A DNA stretch of 64,000 nt from Torymus aiolomorphi (GCA_036365515.1 CM070874.1:116378235-116442234); one strand, 5' to 3'. Positions 39,046 through 49,989 are shown, numbered from the stretch's first letter. Made by a program: numbers and translations. Notes: generated by a model from the sequence alone, not told the origin.

Positions 39046-39342
39046 CTATACGGAAAAACAACAAACTTTCGTTCGCGCAGATAGTAGGCTCAATACCCCA
39101 ATTTTTACAAAAGATACATAAGCGATAGTTCCTCTGTCTTTCAATGTGTGAAACTGTGCAATTAAACTTACACCAGGGTCTGTTAAGTCTGTCTCAGAGG
39201 TATCGAATTCAGTGTAACCTGTAACTGTATGCAATGTTTCTACGTATTCTAGGAAGAGAAATTCTTTATATTTGGTAGGATGGAGCATAACCACTTGATC
39301 TATAACTTTGAAACAAATGAGTGTTTTTACTATTTTGTTCAT
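39046..39342 (-). CDS. Unrecognised 98-codon frame
   Basis: An ATG-initiated frame (MNKIVKTLICFKV...) of normal amino-acid mixture, not built on a repeat. I recognise no family, signal peptide or membrane segment, and the flanks show no clear splice partners. It could be an exon, a transposon fragment or chance. Confidence 0.2.
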   Translation of the reverse strand: MNKIVKTLICFKVIDQVVMLHPTKYKEFLFLEYVETLHTVTGYTEFDTSETDLTDPGVSLIAQFHTLKDRGTIAYVSFVKIGVLSLLSARTKVCCFSV

Positions 39343-39599
39343 TCGTATACACAGTCTGATAAGTCATTCTGAATATTTTCAGTACTGTTGTATAGGTGCA
39401 AATGACATTTTGACGTCTATTATTTAATATTTATACCTACTCAGCGGATGATTGCATTAATTAAAATATTGATATTTTTCTAATGAAACTGCTACCGTGA
39501 TAGAAATTTTAAGCATACTCTACCTATCTATTAATTAGCTAAATTTTCAGAATGTGGTTAATTTTTGTAGTTAGCGTTTTCTAAGAGAATGTTTTACTT

Positions 39600-39670
39600 A
39601 TCGACTTAAAATTTTAATCATTTATTACACTTATCTAGTGCAACATTTAGTTAAAATTTCAAGAGATTAT
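39600..39670 (+). repeat. Short dispersed repeat (also at about 61508-61575)
   Basis: TTATTACACTTATC followed by GTTAAAATTTCAAGAG occurs here and at about 61517-61570 with the same spacing. Confidence 0.55.
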
Positions 39671-39762
39671 CTCCCTTTGTTTTCGAGAAAAATTGTTTTT
39701 ACACCACTCTAACCTCAAAATCATAACTTTAATATAATTATTCGGCTCTCGTGGTGTAAAAT

Positions 39763-39880
39763 ACGGTACGACACTGGTGTGTAAGGTGATTTTTACCGCA
39801 TTCAACTTTTCGCACTCGCTTCGCTCGTGCGAAAAATGTCTTCTGCGGTAAATAATCACCTTCCACACCCGTATCGTAAT
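39763..39880. repeat. Long hairpin 1, left of the tyrosine recombinase
   Basis: Nested complementary blocks pair in order: TACGGTACG with CGTATCGTA, GGTGTG with CACACC, AAGGTGATT with AATCACCTT, TTTACCGCA with TGCGGTAAA, and TTTTCGCAC with GTGCGAAAA. The apex is TCGCTTCGCTC. This gives a stem-loop of about 118 nt with few interruptions. Confidence 0.85.
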
Positions 39881-39883
39881 GTA

Positions 39884-39914
39884 CTATTGCTTACTTCCCC
39901 ACCCGAAAGTACGT
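39884..39914. repeat. Inner inverted repeat, left copy
   Basis: ACTATTGCTTACTTCCCC followed by ACCCGAAAGTACGT is mirrored with a few changes at about 43053-43090. The pair encloses the tyrosine-recombinase gene. Confidence 0.7.
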
Positions 39915-40500
39915 ACTTCCGGCCCGCATCTCCGGGCCGAAAGAAAAACTTTCACACCCTATTTTAGACCAACCGCGCGCTCTGATTGGCTGTCGAAGTT
40001 TCCCGACCCGCTGCGCTTGAGCGCCCGCGCGCATGAGCCACTCTGTCTCACTCGCACGTCCGAGCGCACACTCGCGCTCACTGTTGACACGTACGAAATA
40101 GACAGAGGAAAGTGCACGGGTGACGAGAAAAAAGAATTAGTTGAAATAATTGAAATAAAAAGTGGTGTTGTTTGATCGTGGTCATTGTTTTTTTCTCTTG
40201 TTTCCTACACGTACTTGCGAGTCGTGTAGAAACAATTAAGTCACACTATGCAAGTCCCAGCACTCTGGCTGCACGATATCTTACAGAAAAATGAATAGCT
40301 CGACACGCACTCTAACTGAAATTCTCTCGAGAAATGTAAAAATGAATTGCTATTTTCTACAAATTCTCTCGAGAAATGTAGCAATAGATATTGCGTTCAC
40401 ACGCAGTGATAGTGTCCGCCTTCTAACCTAAAACGTGCTTAACCAAACAAGTCAAGATTGAAAGCAATAAAATTACGTGCAATTTCTCAATTTCCATTGA

Positions 40501-42405
40501 GATAAAAAAACAAACACAGATGAATCATCATCCGATGGTTCTGAAGACGAAGAAGAAATCTTAACAAATTTTGACCAAGAGGCAAAAATAACTGTAGAGT
40601 CAGAAACATTACCAAAGAAGTCTTCCGAACGCTACCTTCTAGTCTACAACGCTTACAAAAAATGGAAAGAAGAAAATAAAAATTCACTTTCAAAAAACTC
40701 CGAAGAAAACAATTTAATTGTTTACTTTAACACCTTAAAACTAAAATTGAAACCGCCAACTGTATGGAGCATATGGAATATGCTTCGAAATACTTTAAAT
40801 ACAAAAGACAATATTGATATTACTAAGTTCTTCGCTTTAAGAAGTATGATAAAAAATTATGGTAAAGGTTACAAACCTAAAAAATCAAAAACTTTAACCT
40901 GGACTGAAATTATGAATTTTATGACAACAGCCGATGATCAAGTGTGTTTAGCCACAAAGGTAATTCATTATTTATATATTCACTTCGCAATTAATACTCT
41001 TATACTTGGTTAATTTACACTATATTTTTAACATTCACAGGTAATACTTACATTTGGAATTTGTGGTGCACTCCGCTGTGACGAATTAACTAATATGAAA
41101 CTTGAAGACCTAAAAGACTTGGGTGATGCCTTTCTAGTATCGATCCAACATAACAAAAACGACTATGCTGGCGAGTTTCTTATTGGAAACCTTTTCTATA
41201 ACAAGGTTAAACATTACATTTCCTTAAGACCAACCGATCAGTTTACAGACAGATTTTTCATCCACTACAACAAAGGTAAATGTACTCGTCAAGTCATTGG
41301 AAAAAATAAGATACGAGAAGTACCACAGACTATTGCTTCTCATTTAAAATTACAAAATCCAAAAAAGTACACAGGTCACTGCTTTAAACGAACAGCAGCA
41401 ACGCTTCTTTTTGAATCCGGTGCAAACATGCAAATGATCAAACAACTAGGAAGGTGGCGTTCGGATGCTATAGCACAAGGCTATATAGAAAATTCACTAC
41501 ATAATAGACATAATAGACAAATGATTTTCAATGGTATTATCCGTACAGCTACGACAAACACTCATCCAAAACCATCGACAAGTACTACACCCAATGAAGC
41601 TGACTCCGACTACCATTCAAATTGGTCGCATTCCAACCAGGAATTCACTACGAACCAGTTCCATCCAATTCCAAGTAAGCATAAAAAATATTAATATACT
41701 AGATAAGTTTGCTCGATGCCACCTGTACTATCTTTCATTCCTAACAAACTTTATTTCAGACCAACAACTCAACTTTACCACAGCCAGCAATAAGAAAATA
41801 CTTACACCGGAAAACAATGAAAATCAACCCTCGACAAACCAAAACAGCAAAAAATTTCTTTCAAAAACACCAGTGAAAGTAAGATTCAAAGATAAAGTAA
41901 CTACTTCAAGATGAAATGTCTCATTCGAAACCAAAGACAAATACACCCGACAAAGATGAATCTGATTACAATTTAAATTAGTCAGATTTCGAAGAAGAAA
42001 TCACTACGAACAACTTCAATTCAACTTCAGGTGAGCATAAAAAATACTAATGTATAGAGTCGATGCCACCTGTACTACTTTTCATTCGTAAAAAACTTTA
42101 TTTCAGATCAAAAACCTACTACGACAACAAGTAATACAACAACTCTTCAACCGCAAACCAACACCAATGAATCAAAAAGAATTCTTAAAAATTTAAATCT
42201 TCAAGTTCAAGATAAAAATCAAAACCAAAATCAAAATAAATCACTGAATGCAGATAAAAATCAAAATCAAGATCAGAATAACTCATTGAATGATCAAATA
42301 AATTCAACTTTAAACAAATATATTAAAATTAAAAATTGTACTATCAACGGCAATTTCATTATAAATATTAATAATTACAAATCTGATAAAGAAAATCATT
42401 TGTAA
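40501..42405 (+). CDS. Tyrosine recombinase (Crypton-like), spliced
   Basis: Exon A (about 40501-40959) encodes an acidic Ser-rich start, then ERYLLVYNAYKKW and the PPTVWSIWNMLRNTLN SAM-like core-binding part. A GT-AG phase-0 intron (40960-41040) joins it to the catalytic domain in 41041-41674. Catalytic features are GALRCDEL (first Arg), GHCFKRTAAT (His box), GRW and GYIENS (nucleophile Tyr). The His box reads HCFK then R, so Lys stands where HxxR expects Arg. The Asn-rich tail ends with a KNCTINGNF-type motif in 42107-42405, which I have seen at the C-terminus of related insect proteins. The donor at 41674 can use acceptors at 41760 or 42107, both phase 1. An in-frame TGA precedes exon A, and a plausible acceptor ends at 40500, so an upstream exon with the ATG is missing or unrecognised. 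It cuts and rejoins DNA in mobile elements. Confidence 0.7.
41760..41914 (+). other. Alternative terminal exon of the recombinase gene
   Basis: It is spliced in phase 1 from 41674 and runs to a TGA at 41912-41914 (ends KDKVTTSR). The intron before it (41675-41759) and the one at 42031-42106 are near copies, sharing GATGCCACCTGTACTA and CTTTATTTCAG. Confidence 0.5.
41935..42106 (+). repeat. Tandem copy of the exon 3'-end plus intron unit
   Basis: CTGATTACAATTTAAATTAG through TTTATTTCAG duplicates about 41610-41759. The duplicated exon part carries a TAG, so splicing from 41674 straight to 42107 may be the functional route. Confidence 0.7.
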
Positions 42406-42426
42406 AGAAAAAAAATCAAACAAATA

Positions 42427-42550
42427 GTACATTACTAACGCGGGCGGAAGAGGATTATTTACCTCATGCGACGTTTTTCGGCCGAGCGAAGCGAGGTCGA
42501 AAAGTCGCATGAGGTAAAAATTCTCTTACGTCCACGTTTCAGTAACGTAT
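42427..42550. repeat. Long hairpin 2, just after the recombinase gene
   Basis: TACATTACTAACG pairs with CGTTTCAGTAACGTA, AGAG with CTCT, TTACCTCATGCGAC with GTCGCATGAGGTAA and TTTTCG with CGAAAA. The apex is GCCGAGCGAAGCGAGG, the complement of hairpin 1's apical motif. Confidence 0.85.
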
Positions 42551-43050
42551 TTTTCCGTCCGAGGCCGCAAAATGACATTTAAGATGGCATTTTGAGGTTA
42601 AAGGGCGGAAAAATTTATTTTATATTGAGATTAACATATTGAAAGTTTAAATTATTAAGACCAAAGTTTATTAATTTAAATATAAATCTTGTATTAATTA
42701 TTGTATTAATATTTGATGTTAATATATTGAAAAAGTTTAAATTATTAAAATTAAACTTTATTGTACTTATTTCATTGCCTTATTTCTTTCTTTTTTTAAT
42801 GAATGTGTTTTTGATGCCCGCCCGACATTTGCGAGACCGAGGCGAAGCCGATCTGTGCAACAGCGAAAGTAGCAGACGCCCAAAAACCAGCTCTCCACGC
42901 CGGGCCGAAAGAAAAAACAGTCGATAATATCGACCGAGCTACCCAAAGCGGCCGAGAGAGGCACTACTATCGAGCGGGCCGAAACAAAAACTAACACTCA
43001 AACTCAGGTAGCAGACGGCAACGCAATTTTATTAATTATTTAACAATTAC
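42551..43050. other. Recombinase-element 3' region with GGGCCGAAA motifs
   Basis: CGGGCCGAAAGAAAAAAC at 42901 and GCGGGCCGAAACAAAAACT at 42975 echo CGGGCCGAAAGAAAAACT at 39933 on the left side. No gene is recognised. Confidence 0.45.
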
Positions 43051-43052
43051 AG

Positions 43053-43090
43053 AACGTACTTTCGGCCGGGGAGTAAGAAAAATAGTATAC
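43053..43090. repeat. Inner inverted repeat, right copy
   Basis: AACGTACTTTCGGCCGGGG and the following GAGTAAGAAAAATAGTATAC are the inverse of the block at 39884-39914, with several differences. Confidence 0.7.
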
Positions 43091-43213
43091 AATACTTGGA
43101 CCGGAAATTGGATGCCCTGGCCGTGCGTCATGACGTCCTCGGCTTCGCCTCGGGCGTCATACCACGCACGGCCTGGAAATCCAATTTCCGGCCCACGTAT
43201 CGTAATATACTAT
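43084..43213. repeat. Long hairpin 3, right of the tyrosine recombinase
   Basis: AGTATA pairs with TATACT, TACAATACTTGG with the TACGTATCG side, CCGGAAATTGGAT with ATCCAATTTCCGG, GGCCGTGCGT with ACGCACGGCC and ATGACG with CGTCAT. The apex is CCTCGGCTTCGCCTCGG. Confidence 0.85.
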
Positions 43214-43519
43214 AGAAAAAAGTCCGTTTTCTTTCTCACACGATAACAGGAGTAAAAATCAACCAATCGTCTTAAAATTTGGCACAGAGATAGCTTTGTT
43301 GTATCTTCGAACCGAGTTATGGACACATACTCAATTTATAAATCCTTCTGAAATATCTCAGGTGAAGATCGAGATTGAAAAAATAAAATATGTAAAAGAC
43401 ATGCACGTTAATAAATAACAATTATTTATCTATATATTGATTTAAACCATCAATGTACTAGGAAAATGACTTTTATTTGAGGAAGCTAAATGCCAATGAA
43501 TTGGCAGCGTTTTTTTCCT
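43214..43519. other. AT-rich spacer
   Basis: No gene seen. AATGCCAATGAATTGGCAGC at about 43488 recurs near 63570. Confidence 0.3.
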
Positions 43520-43989
43520 GTTCTTTAGATCATACAATAGACGAGAAAAATTTCCAACACTCGAAAATGATCTTGTGACATGTGGTTTTAAACACAAATC
43601 AATTTTTCTTATGGAAATTTAACATGGCAAAAATAAACCAACAGTAATTAGTGATGATTAATCAATATCAAGTTCTTAAAGGTGCTAAAAAATATTCCAC
43701 AAAAAAGTGATTAAAATTCACTTTACTCAGAACCAACCGATTTTAACGCTCTTTAGCTTAAATTAAAGCTCTTTTCTTGTACTTCAATCGCTTTTTGTGG
43801 AATATTTGTTGACACCTTTAAGAGCTTGCTATATTTAAGTAGTCGTAGGTTAATCATCACTGACTATTTTTCGTCCATTTTTCCCACGTTAAATTTCCAT
43901 AAGAGAAATGAATTATTTTTTAAAACCGTATCACAAGACCATTTTCAAGTGTTGAAAAATTTTCTCGTCCATTGTATGATCTAAAGAAT
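43520..43989. mobile_element. Palindromic MITE-like element, about 470 bp
   Basis: TTCTTTAGATCATACAATAG at the left is mirrored by the right end (ATGATCTAAAGAA). The arms also share the GGAAATTTAACATGG/TTAAATTTCCAT and CCACAAAAAAG/CTTTTTGTGG blocks. The centre is about 43755. Confidence 0.75.
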
Positions 43990-44368
43990 GAGAAAAAATT
44001 TATTACAGAGGTGTGCCTCAAAATTTTTTTTTTTAATTTTTTGAACTCTCTAAGTGTGGGATGATCTGTTTGTTGAATGCCGCATATACGTGTCGTATAC
44101 AACCTGTATAGTGTGCATCGTCAATATACCTTGTAATTATTTTCGTAAAAATTGACTGAACCTAAGTGTTAGATTTCGAATAATTAGATGGAAAAGGCTA
44201 TAATATGAAATTCGCCAGAAAACCTTGTAAAATCAATTTCTCAAGAAAAATCAATATCTTCGAAACTTAACTGATTCTTAACTGCAATAATTACTTAATT
44301 TATACATAGCTATCGAAAATCGCTTTTCGAAGGTTAAGAAAGATTGGCGAATTTTTAGCTATAAATTA
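43990..44368. other. AT-rich spacer
   Basis: I see nothing supported. Confidence 0.3.
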
Positions 44369-44467
44369 TACACTGAGAAAAAAATATATTAAAAATTACT
44401 ATAATATATAGGAACGTGAGGACAAATCTCAAATACGAAAATTTTTACTATATTTTATAGTAAAAAT

Positions 44468-44515
<48 letters not shown>

Positions 44516-44802
44516 CTATGTACACCCAGTGGACATTGATTCGCGTGGAACGTGCCCCCTCAGTTTCAACATCCTACAATCCCATTAGCCAATTCTGGTG
44601 TAACCATTAACCTTACATTAGAATTGTTCAATGGGATTCTAGCATTTTAAAACTGAGGAGGCACGTTCCACGAGAATCACTGTCCACTGGGTGCACATAG
44701 TAATTTTTACTATAAAATATAGTAATAATTTTAGTATTTGAGATTTGTCTCCACGTTCCTATATATTATAGTAATTTTTAATACATCATTTTTCTCAGTG
44801 TA
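44369..44802. mobile_element. Nested palindromic MITE (TACACTGAGAAAAA ends)
   Basis: Outer arms start TACACTGAGAAAAA and run about 100 bp with a (TA)n at 44470-44513. The inner arms GTACACCCAGTGGACA and its mirror TGTCCACTGGGTGCAC lie inside at about 44519 and 44681, followed by CGTGGAACGTGCC/GGCACGTTCCACG. It looks like one palindrome nested in another. Confidence 0.75.
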
Positions 44803-45019
44803 GTTAACAGTTATTTATACCTAACAAATTTAACTAATTTATAAAACCTTTGGCGGCGGAGCTGGTTAATTTTCTACCAGGGTATACACACTCATCAACA
44901 ATTTAGACGATGACATTTCTACAACCGTTTTACAAAAATTAATTTACACAATCCATATTCTTCAACACCCCAATAATATCGACAGAATCTTCGGCCAATA
45001 AAATACAATTCCCCAACCG

Positions 45020-45640
45020 ATCGCCCCGCGTGAATCAGAATACACTCTCTTCAGCGCCGGAAGATTGGACGAGCGCCCCGTGATGCTGCTCGCGCGATCG
45101 GCGATAAGCGGTTAGCGCTCTTTTTTCCCCCATCCCTCCGTCCTCCTCCCATCCCTCCGGATACACTTATATCTCTGGCGCGGCACATCGTCGTCGTCGT
45201 ACATACATATACACGCAAAATGCCCCGTCCCGCTTCCTTTTCTCGCGCTCGCGTCGTACATATTATATGTATCCCTATATGCGCTCGCGGGGATCCGGCC
45301 TGACCCGTGCGGTGGGTGTATGTTTAACCTCGCGAGCAGGCACACGCGAGTCGATCACCCACGCATCGGCGAATGTAAATTACCGCGGGCTGTGAATCAT
45401 TTTGAGGAGAGAGAGAGAGAGAGAGAGAGCGCGCTCAGACGGCTCCGCGGGCTGTATCTCTCGTTTCTTTTTCCCCGTCGTCTCTCTCTCTCCGCGCGCA
45501 CCTCGACAACTCGAGCGAGCAAGAGAGAGAGTCGTGGTGCTCTTCTTGGGGCTGGCTGTGACTGGCTTATCCTGTTCGTGTGAGCGCGCCCTCCTTCCGC
45601 GCTCAGGGAGTGGGAAGAATTTTGCAAGTCGAGTGGTTTT
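45020..45640. promoter_or_regulatory. GC-rich island with GA tracts
   Basis: CpG-dense sequence including a GA run at 45408-45428 and a CT-rich block at 45480. Overlapping frames on both strands have no domain. Confidence 0.3.
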
Positions 45641-45876
45641 TGATGTTGATAAAGACCGTTGCTTCGGGTCATTTTTAGCGACTGCCTGTAGATAGTAATT
45701 TACAAGAAACAATATTTCAAGCTTCTATAGATACCGCAATGTAACGTGAACGATCGAATAACCAATTTTTATGGATCTCCAACAATCTTTAAAATAATAC
45801 TTAATAGTATTGTAATCGTGTATTATATTAATTATATAATTCATAGATCAATTAATCTAGATATCCAGATATTATT

Positions 45877-46182
45877 TTATAAAAGATATATTGAAATTTT
45901 GATTAGTTGATTTATCAATGAATCATAGTTATGTTCATTTACTTGACCCTCGAAATGTATAGTATTTGCGTCTAGGACAGTAGACATGACAGCGTTATTG
46001 TAACTGTTGGTTCCATAAATAGGTTTTCGTATTCCCAAATATTTATCAAAATGATATTTCATACGGTACTTAAAATGTAAAATTTTATCTTCATGATAAA
46101 AAAGTTTTTGGCCGAATAATAACAATAAATGTTCAACAATATAGTCCGCATAGTTATTTCTATATGGCCAGATGATTACCAA
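45877..46182 (-). CDS. Unrecognised 101-codon frame
   Basis: An ATG frame (MVIIWPYRNNYADYIVEHLL...) rich in Tyr, His and Asn, in AT-rich DNA, not built on a repeat. I recognise no family. It could be an exon, a transposon remnant or chance. Confidence 0.2.
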   Translation of the reverse strand: MVIIWPYRNNYADYIVEHLLLLFGQKLFYHEDKILHFKYRMKYHFDKYLGIRKPIYGTNSYNNAVMSTVLDANTIHFEGQVNEHNYDSLINQLIKISIYLL

Positions 46183-46539
46183 AAATAAAGCAGTGACATT
46201 CTATATTACTTTTTCCGAGCTTAAATATTAATATTATAGATATACGTAAAAATGACGAAGAAAACTATAAAAATTCATATAAAGTTGTAAAAAGAAATAG
46301 TCCCATTTAAATTATTAAAAAATAAATAAATAAAAATTTTATCCATTATTAAGAATGCACATTTTATTTGAAAAATTATTATGAATAATTAATCAAGAAT
46401 TTTCGTGAGGTTTTATGATTATAAAAATTACTATTGGCTATGTAACAAAAAAAAGTTTTGTAAGTCTTTGTCTCTGACGGTCTTGCTATCCAGTTCAATG
46501 TTGCACGTAGATGGAAAACAGAATGGAGAAAAAAAACCA

Positions 46540-47060
46540 CACAATAATTTATTTGTCGACGTTTCGAACTCTTAATGAAGTTGTTTTATTTTTAAAGCTG
46601 TTCTCACATCCCACACATATATAGTAAAAACCATATTAAATATCACAAAATATGTATTAAAGAAACTTCTAAAATCTCAAAACGTTCAATAATACAGTAT
46701 AAGTAACACAAACGAAAAAATATATCGATTCTCTTCATAGTGTCTCATGGCCCCGTACCCACTCGGCATAATGAACTAGTCTCGTGTACACATCGGCGCC
46801 ATAGCTGAGCGTGTCGTGAACACCGGCCAATAAAGTAATTTTTATTATCATAAAACTTGACAAAATTTATTGTATACTTACCCTTTTCCCACACTCGTTT
46901 TCGATCTATACTATTTCATCACTGCGTTTATAGATAGTCCCTATTCATTTCCCTATCTATTTCGCTTACGTTGACGATTAGTGTACCATCGAACACTAGA
47001 AAGAGCCTGAAGAGGTTGACAGACCCAGCCAACGAAACGTTGCTTCAAGTAACAAGAAAA
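46540..47060. mobile_element. Penelope-type terminal sequences without coding region
   Basis: On the minus strand near 46556-46590 the word AGTTCGAAACGTCGAC occurs, and on the plus strand CTGAAGA at 47007 is followed by a GTTG/CAAC stem and GAAACGTTG. CGAAACGT words preceded by a CTGAAGA box are typical of Penelope-like terminal repeats, which carry hammerhead motifs. No reverse transcriptase is present, and the boundaries are unknown. Confidence 0.4.
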
Positions 47061-47630
47061 TCTTATGTTTTTGATTTCCCTTTCATCGACTCCGTCAGAT
47101 CGATCAACTATTATACAACACATAAAACTGGGAGTGCGCTTTGATATTCATTTCAGTCCCTATTCACACTATGAATTCGTGGTGTGATCTACATTCCTTA
47201 ATTTATCGTATAATAAATGTTATTACTGTGTAATAATTCATTAATTTTCAAAAATCATTTCAATTGAACATGTTTTTCTTTTTCTTGAATAAAATATTTT
47301 TTAACATATTCGCCTTCCTTGGACTCTCAAAATCATCCGGAGGTTCGACGAAACAAGTCAAATCAATTAAATAGTACAGCGACCAGTAGCTTCATAACTA
47401 TATAACATATTATAATATAAATTTCAATGTCAGTCCATAACCATTGTTAAATAATTAACTAATCTTGTATTTAACATACATAATTTTTTCAACACGAAGA
47501 ACTTTTCAACACTCTTTACACCGAAATCTGTCTACAACACCATTATACAATTATTCTAAGACGTCACACAAAAACAAACACAGCACTCAACGCGCCTAAG
47601 ATTTTATCATCGCTTCCCCCGAAACTCAGC
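47061..47630. other. AT-rich spacer
   Basis: I see no gene. Confidence 0.3.
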
Positions 47631-47639
47631 TTGCCAAAT

Positions 47640-47990
47640 CTGAAAGTCACCACGCTAATCTTCTCCGCGCGTCATTCCTCAGCGGCTCTCCGACCTGCGC
47701 GCCAAGTTTCGGCGCCGCTGAGAAAAAACGCGCTCGCGAGAGAAAGAAAGAAAAAAAGAGCAGCTACGCTGTTCGGCGCGCGCTTGAGAAAGGCGCGCAA
47801 TCGACTCCCATAGATGGCCGTGGGACGCGCTTCGGGCTCGAAATCCCACCTCCGCGAAAGAGAGAGAGAGAATCCGCGTGCCCCTTCGCCAATAACGCTT
47901 ATTAGGCATTTTCAGACTGAAGGAAAGATTTACAAATAGAGCCACGAAGACAGAGAGAAAGAGGGAGAGAAGAAGTTCACGTGTTGCTCG
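47640..47990. promoter_or_regulatory. GC-rich island
   Basis: A short CpG-rich block with GAAAGAAAG and GAGAGAGAG tracts in AT-rich surroundings. No domain. Confidence 0.3.
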
Positions 47991-48278
47991 GCTATAGGTC
48001 GAGGACTTGGAAGTCTGGAAGTTACGACTCGGCTCTTCAAAAGTGGCAATTTGATTTGGTGCTTTGGTATAGTTAATAGTCGTAACATGTATATATTTTA
48101 CTTCGCATTGAACTGTCGTCATAATTTTCGATAAAAGATTACTCCTGCGGATAAATTAGAATCTTTTTTTCCTTTTAAACTTGATTTCTTTATCAATGTC
48201 GTTTAGATTTTTCGCTCTTAACGAAGTGTTAGATTGGCCACTTGAATGTGTTTTCTGAGTTTAAGCCTACGAAATGTA

Positions 48279-48485
48279 AGGGAGAGTGTACATAAACGCT
48301 ACGCGACGCGACGCGACGCTACTGTACTTGTGGAATTTGTTGCTGATTGGTTAATAAGCCGAGTAACTCTACGGTTATATATAGTTAACTCGTACACCAC
48401 AAAGCCTATTAGCCAATCAGCAACAAATTCCAGAAGTAACAGTAGCGTCGCGTCGCGTCGCGTAGCGTTTATGTACACTCTCCCT
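48279..48485. mobile_element. 207-bp palindromic MITE
   Basis: The ends AGGGAGAGTGTACATAAACG and the exact inverse bracket a CGCGACGCGACGCGACG run and a GTTGCTGATTGG/CCAATCAGCAAC pair. The stem is near-perfect apart from a short centre near 48380. Confidence 0.85.
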
Positions 48486-48689
48486 AGAGTAAATATCTTA
48501 AACCATATTTGGACACCGCGGGTGATGATGAATCGAAGCGAATGCATAAATCCCGCAGTTTCTCGCAGTGTACGAGACACATAGAGATCTGACTAATGGG
48601 TTCGCTCTGAAGTTTCGCATCATCAAAATAAAGGTATGGATTTCAAAAGCGAGTATATGGAAAAAGGTACAGGTCACTTGCTGGGCCAA

Positions 48690-49020
48690 ATTGGCTGCAG
48701 GTGGATAAACCCAAAATACAAATATAACGTTGTATTTACTTTAAATTATTTAACAAACCAAGGGTTTATTATGCCCGTAAACATAATTGTCAAAGTGAAA
48801 TAAAATAAACGTCCATACATAAAATTGTAAGAATATTCTTCGCAACGTCATATCAGCCGAAAGAACACTTCTTTTTGATATAAAACAAAAGTTTCCTCTC
48901 AAAGAAAACTGAAAAGAAGGTTCAACAATAGCCGTCCGACCTCGGCAGTTTATCATCCCCTAAAAACCTCAGACTCCCAAAAATCGGTATAAAATTTCAT
49001 CGCAGTTCTGTATATACGCG
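48690..49020. other. AT-rich spacer
   Basis: Nothing supported. Confidence 0.3.
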
Positions 49021-49193
49021 TGAAACACGAGCCGCGCGATGGTCGCGTGCGGCCGGCTCTTAATTATTCCCGAGGAGTTAATTAGTAATATACACCAGAC
49101 GCAGCGGGGTTTATTCAGAACGCTGCTGCCGCAGCGATTCGACATGCGGGACAGAACAAAGGATTCCGATTTCGCGGATAAACGGGCATTAAT

Positions 49194-49269
<76 letters not shown>

Positions 49270-49420
49270 CACTAATATACCCGCAGCAGCTCTTTCTGCA
49301 TCACGTTCTCCCGCATCCGCTTGCTTACTCGTTTGTGAGTATATATGTATATACGCATCCTTTGCCCGAGCTTCGTAAACCAACGCGAAATTAATCGGGG
49401 CGCGTTGCATATAATGGTCG
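49020..49420. promoter_or_regulatory. GC-rich island with homeodomain-type words and (GA)n
   Basis: TAATTATT, TTAATTAG and AACAAAGG (a TCF/Sox-type word, 49156) sit near GC-rich words and a GA run of about 70 bp (49197-49267). This resembles insect enhancer DNA; function is not shown. Confidence 0.3.
49197..49267. repeat. (GA)n microsatellite
   Basis: A pure GA run. Confidence 0.95.
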
Positions 49421-49980
49421 ACGGTGTTGATTGTAAGCTGGACCTTAATGAAATTCTAGAAATGTTTTGTATGAATTTATGTTCAAAATGCTTATAAGTA
49501 TGTTTAAGATTCTTAATATGTAGAACTATATAATTGGATATATGAGGTCATTTTGTCGTACTAATGAAAAGGGGGACTGTCTACAAGAGGTAGTTATGGA
49601 TTTCCTTCGTTTACTGCAGCAAACATTTATTAAGTATAAGTTTTGAAAATTTTTGAAAAGAAAAAAATATTTTTATATATCACAATTATACGTGTCGATC
49701 AATTCTACTCTCTAATAATGCAACAGTCACTATTTTAGAGTGAAAAGTCACGCACAGCCGAAATAGTGAATATGCACTCCGAAATAGTGGGGATCTACTA
49801 TGATTATGTCTCATTATAATATACTATATTATATAGCTTAATTGCGAACATAAACAATAAAATAAAAATCATTAAAATTACAAACGAAACCTTTTCGCTC
49901 AAATCAGTCACGATATCTAAGATACGATTTGTCATCGTTCAACCACAGTGCCACATGCATACGGCTCCACTATCATTCAC
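49421..49980. other. AT-rich spacer
   Basis: A CACTATTTTAGAGTG/GCACTCCGAAATAGTG inverted pair at about 49729-49787 may be a small element. No gene. Confidence 0.35.
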
Positions 49981-49989
49981 GCTATCATC

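Noticed and set aside
47007..47040. Functional hammerhead ribozyme
   Set aside because: CTGAAGA and GAAA are present, but stem II needs a bulge and no stem III partner was found. Kept only as a Penelope-type motif.
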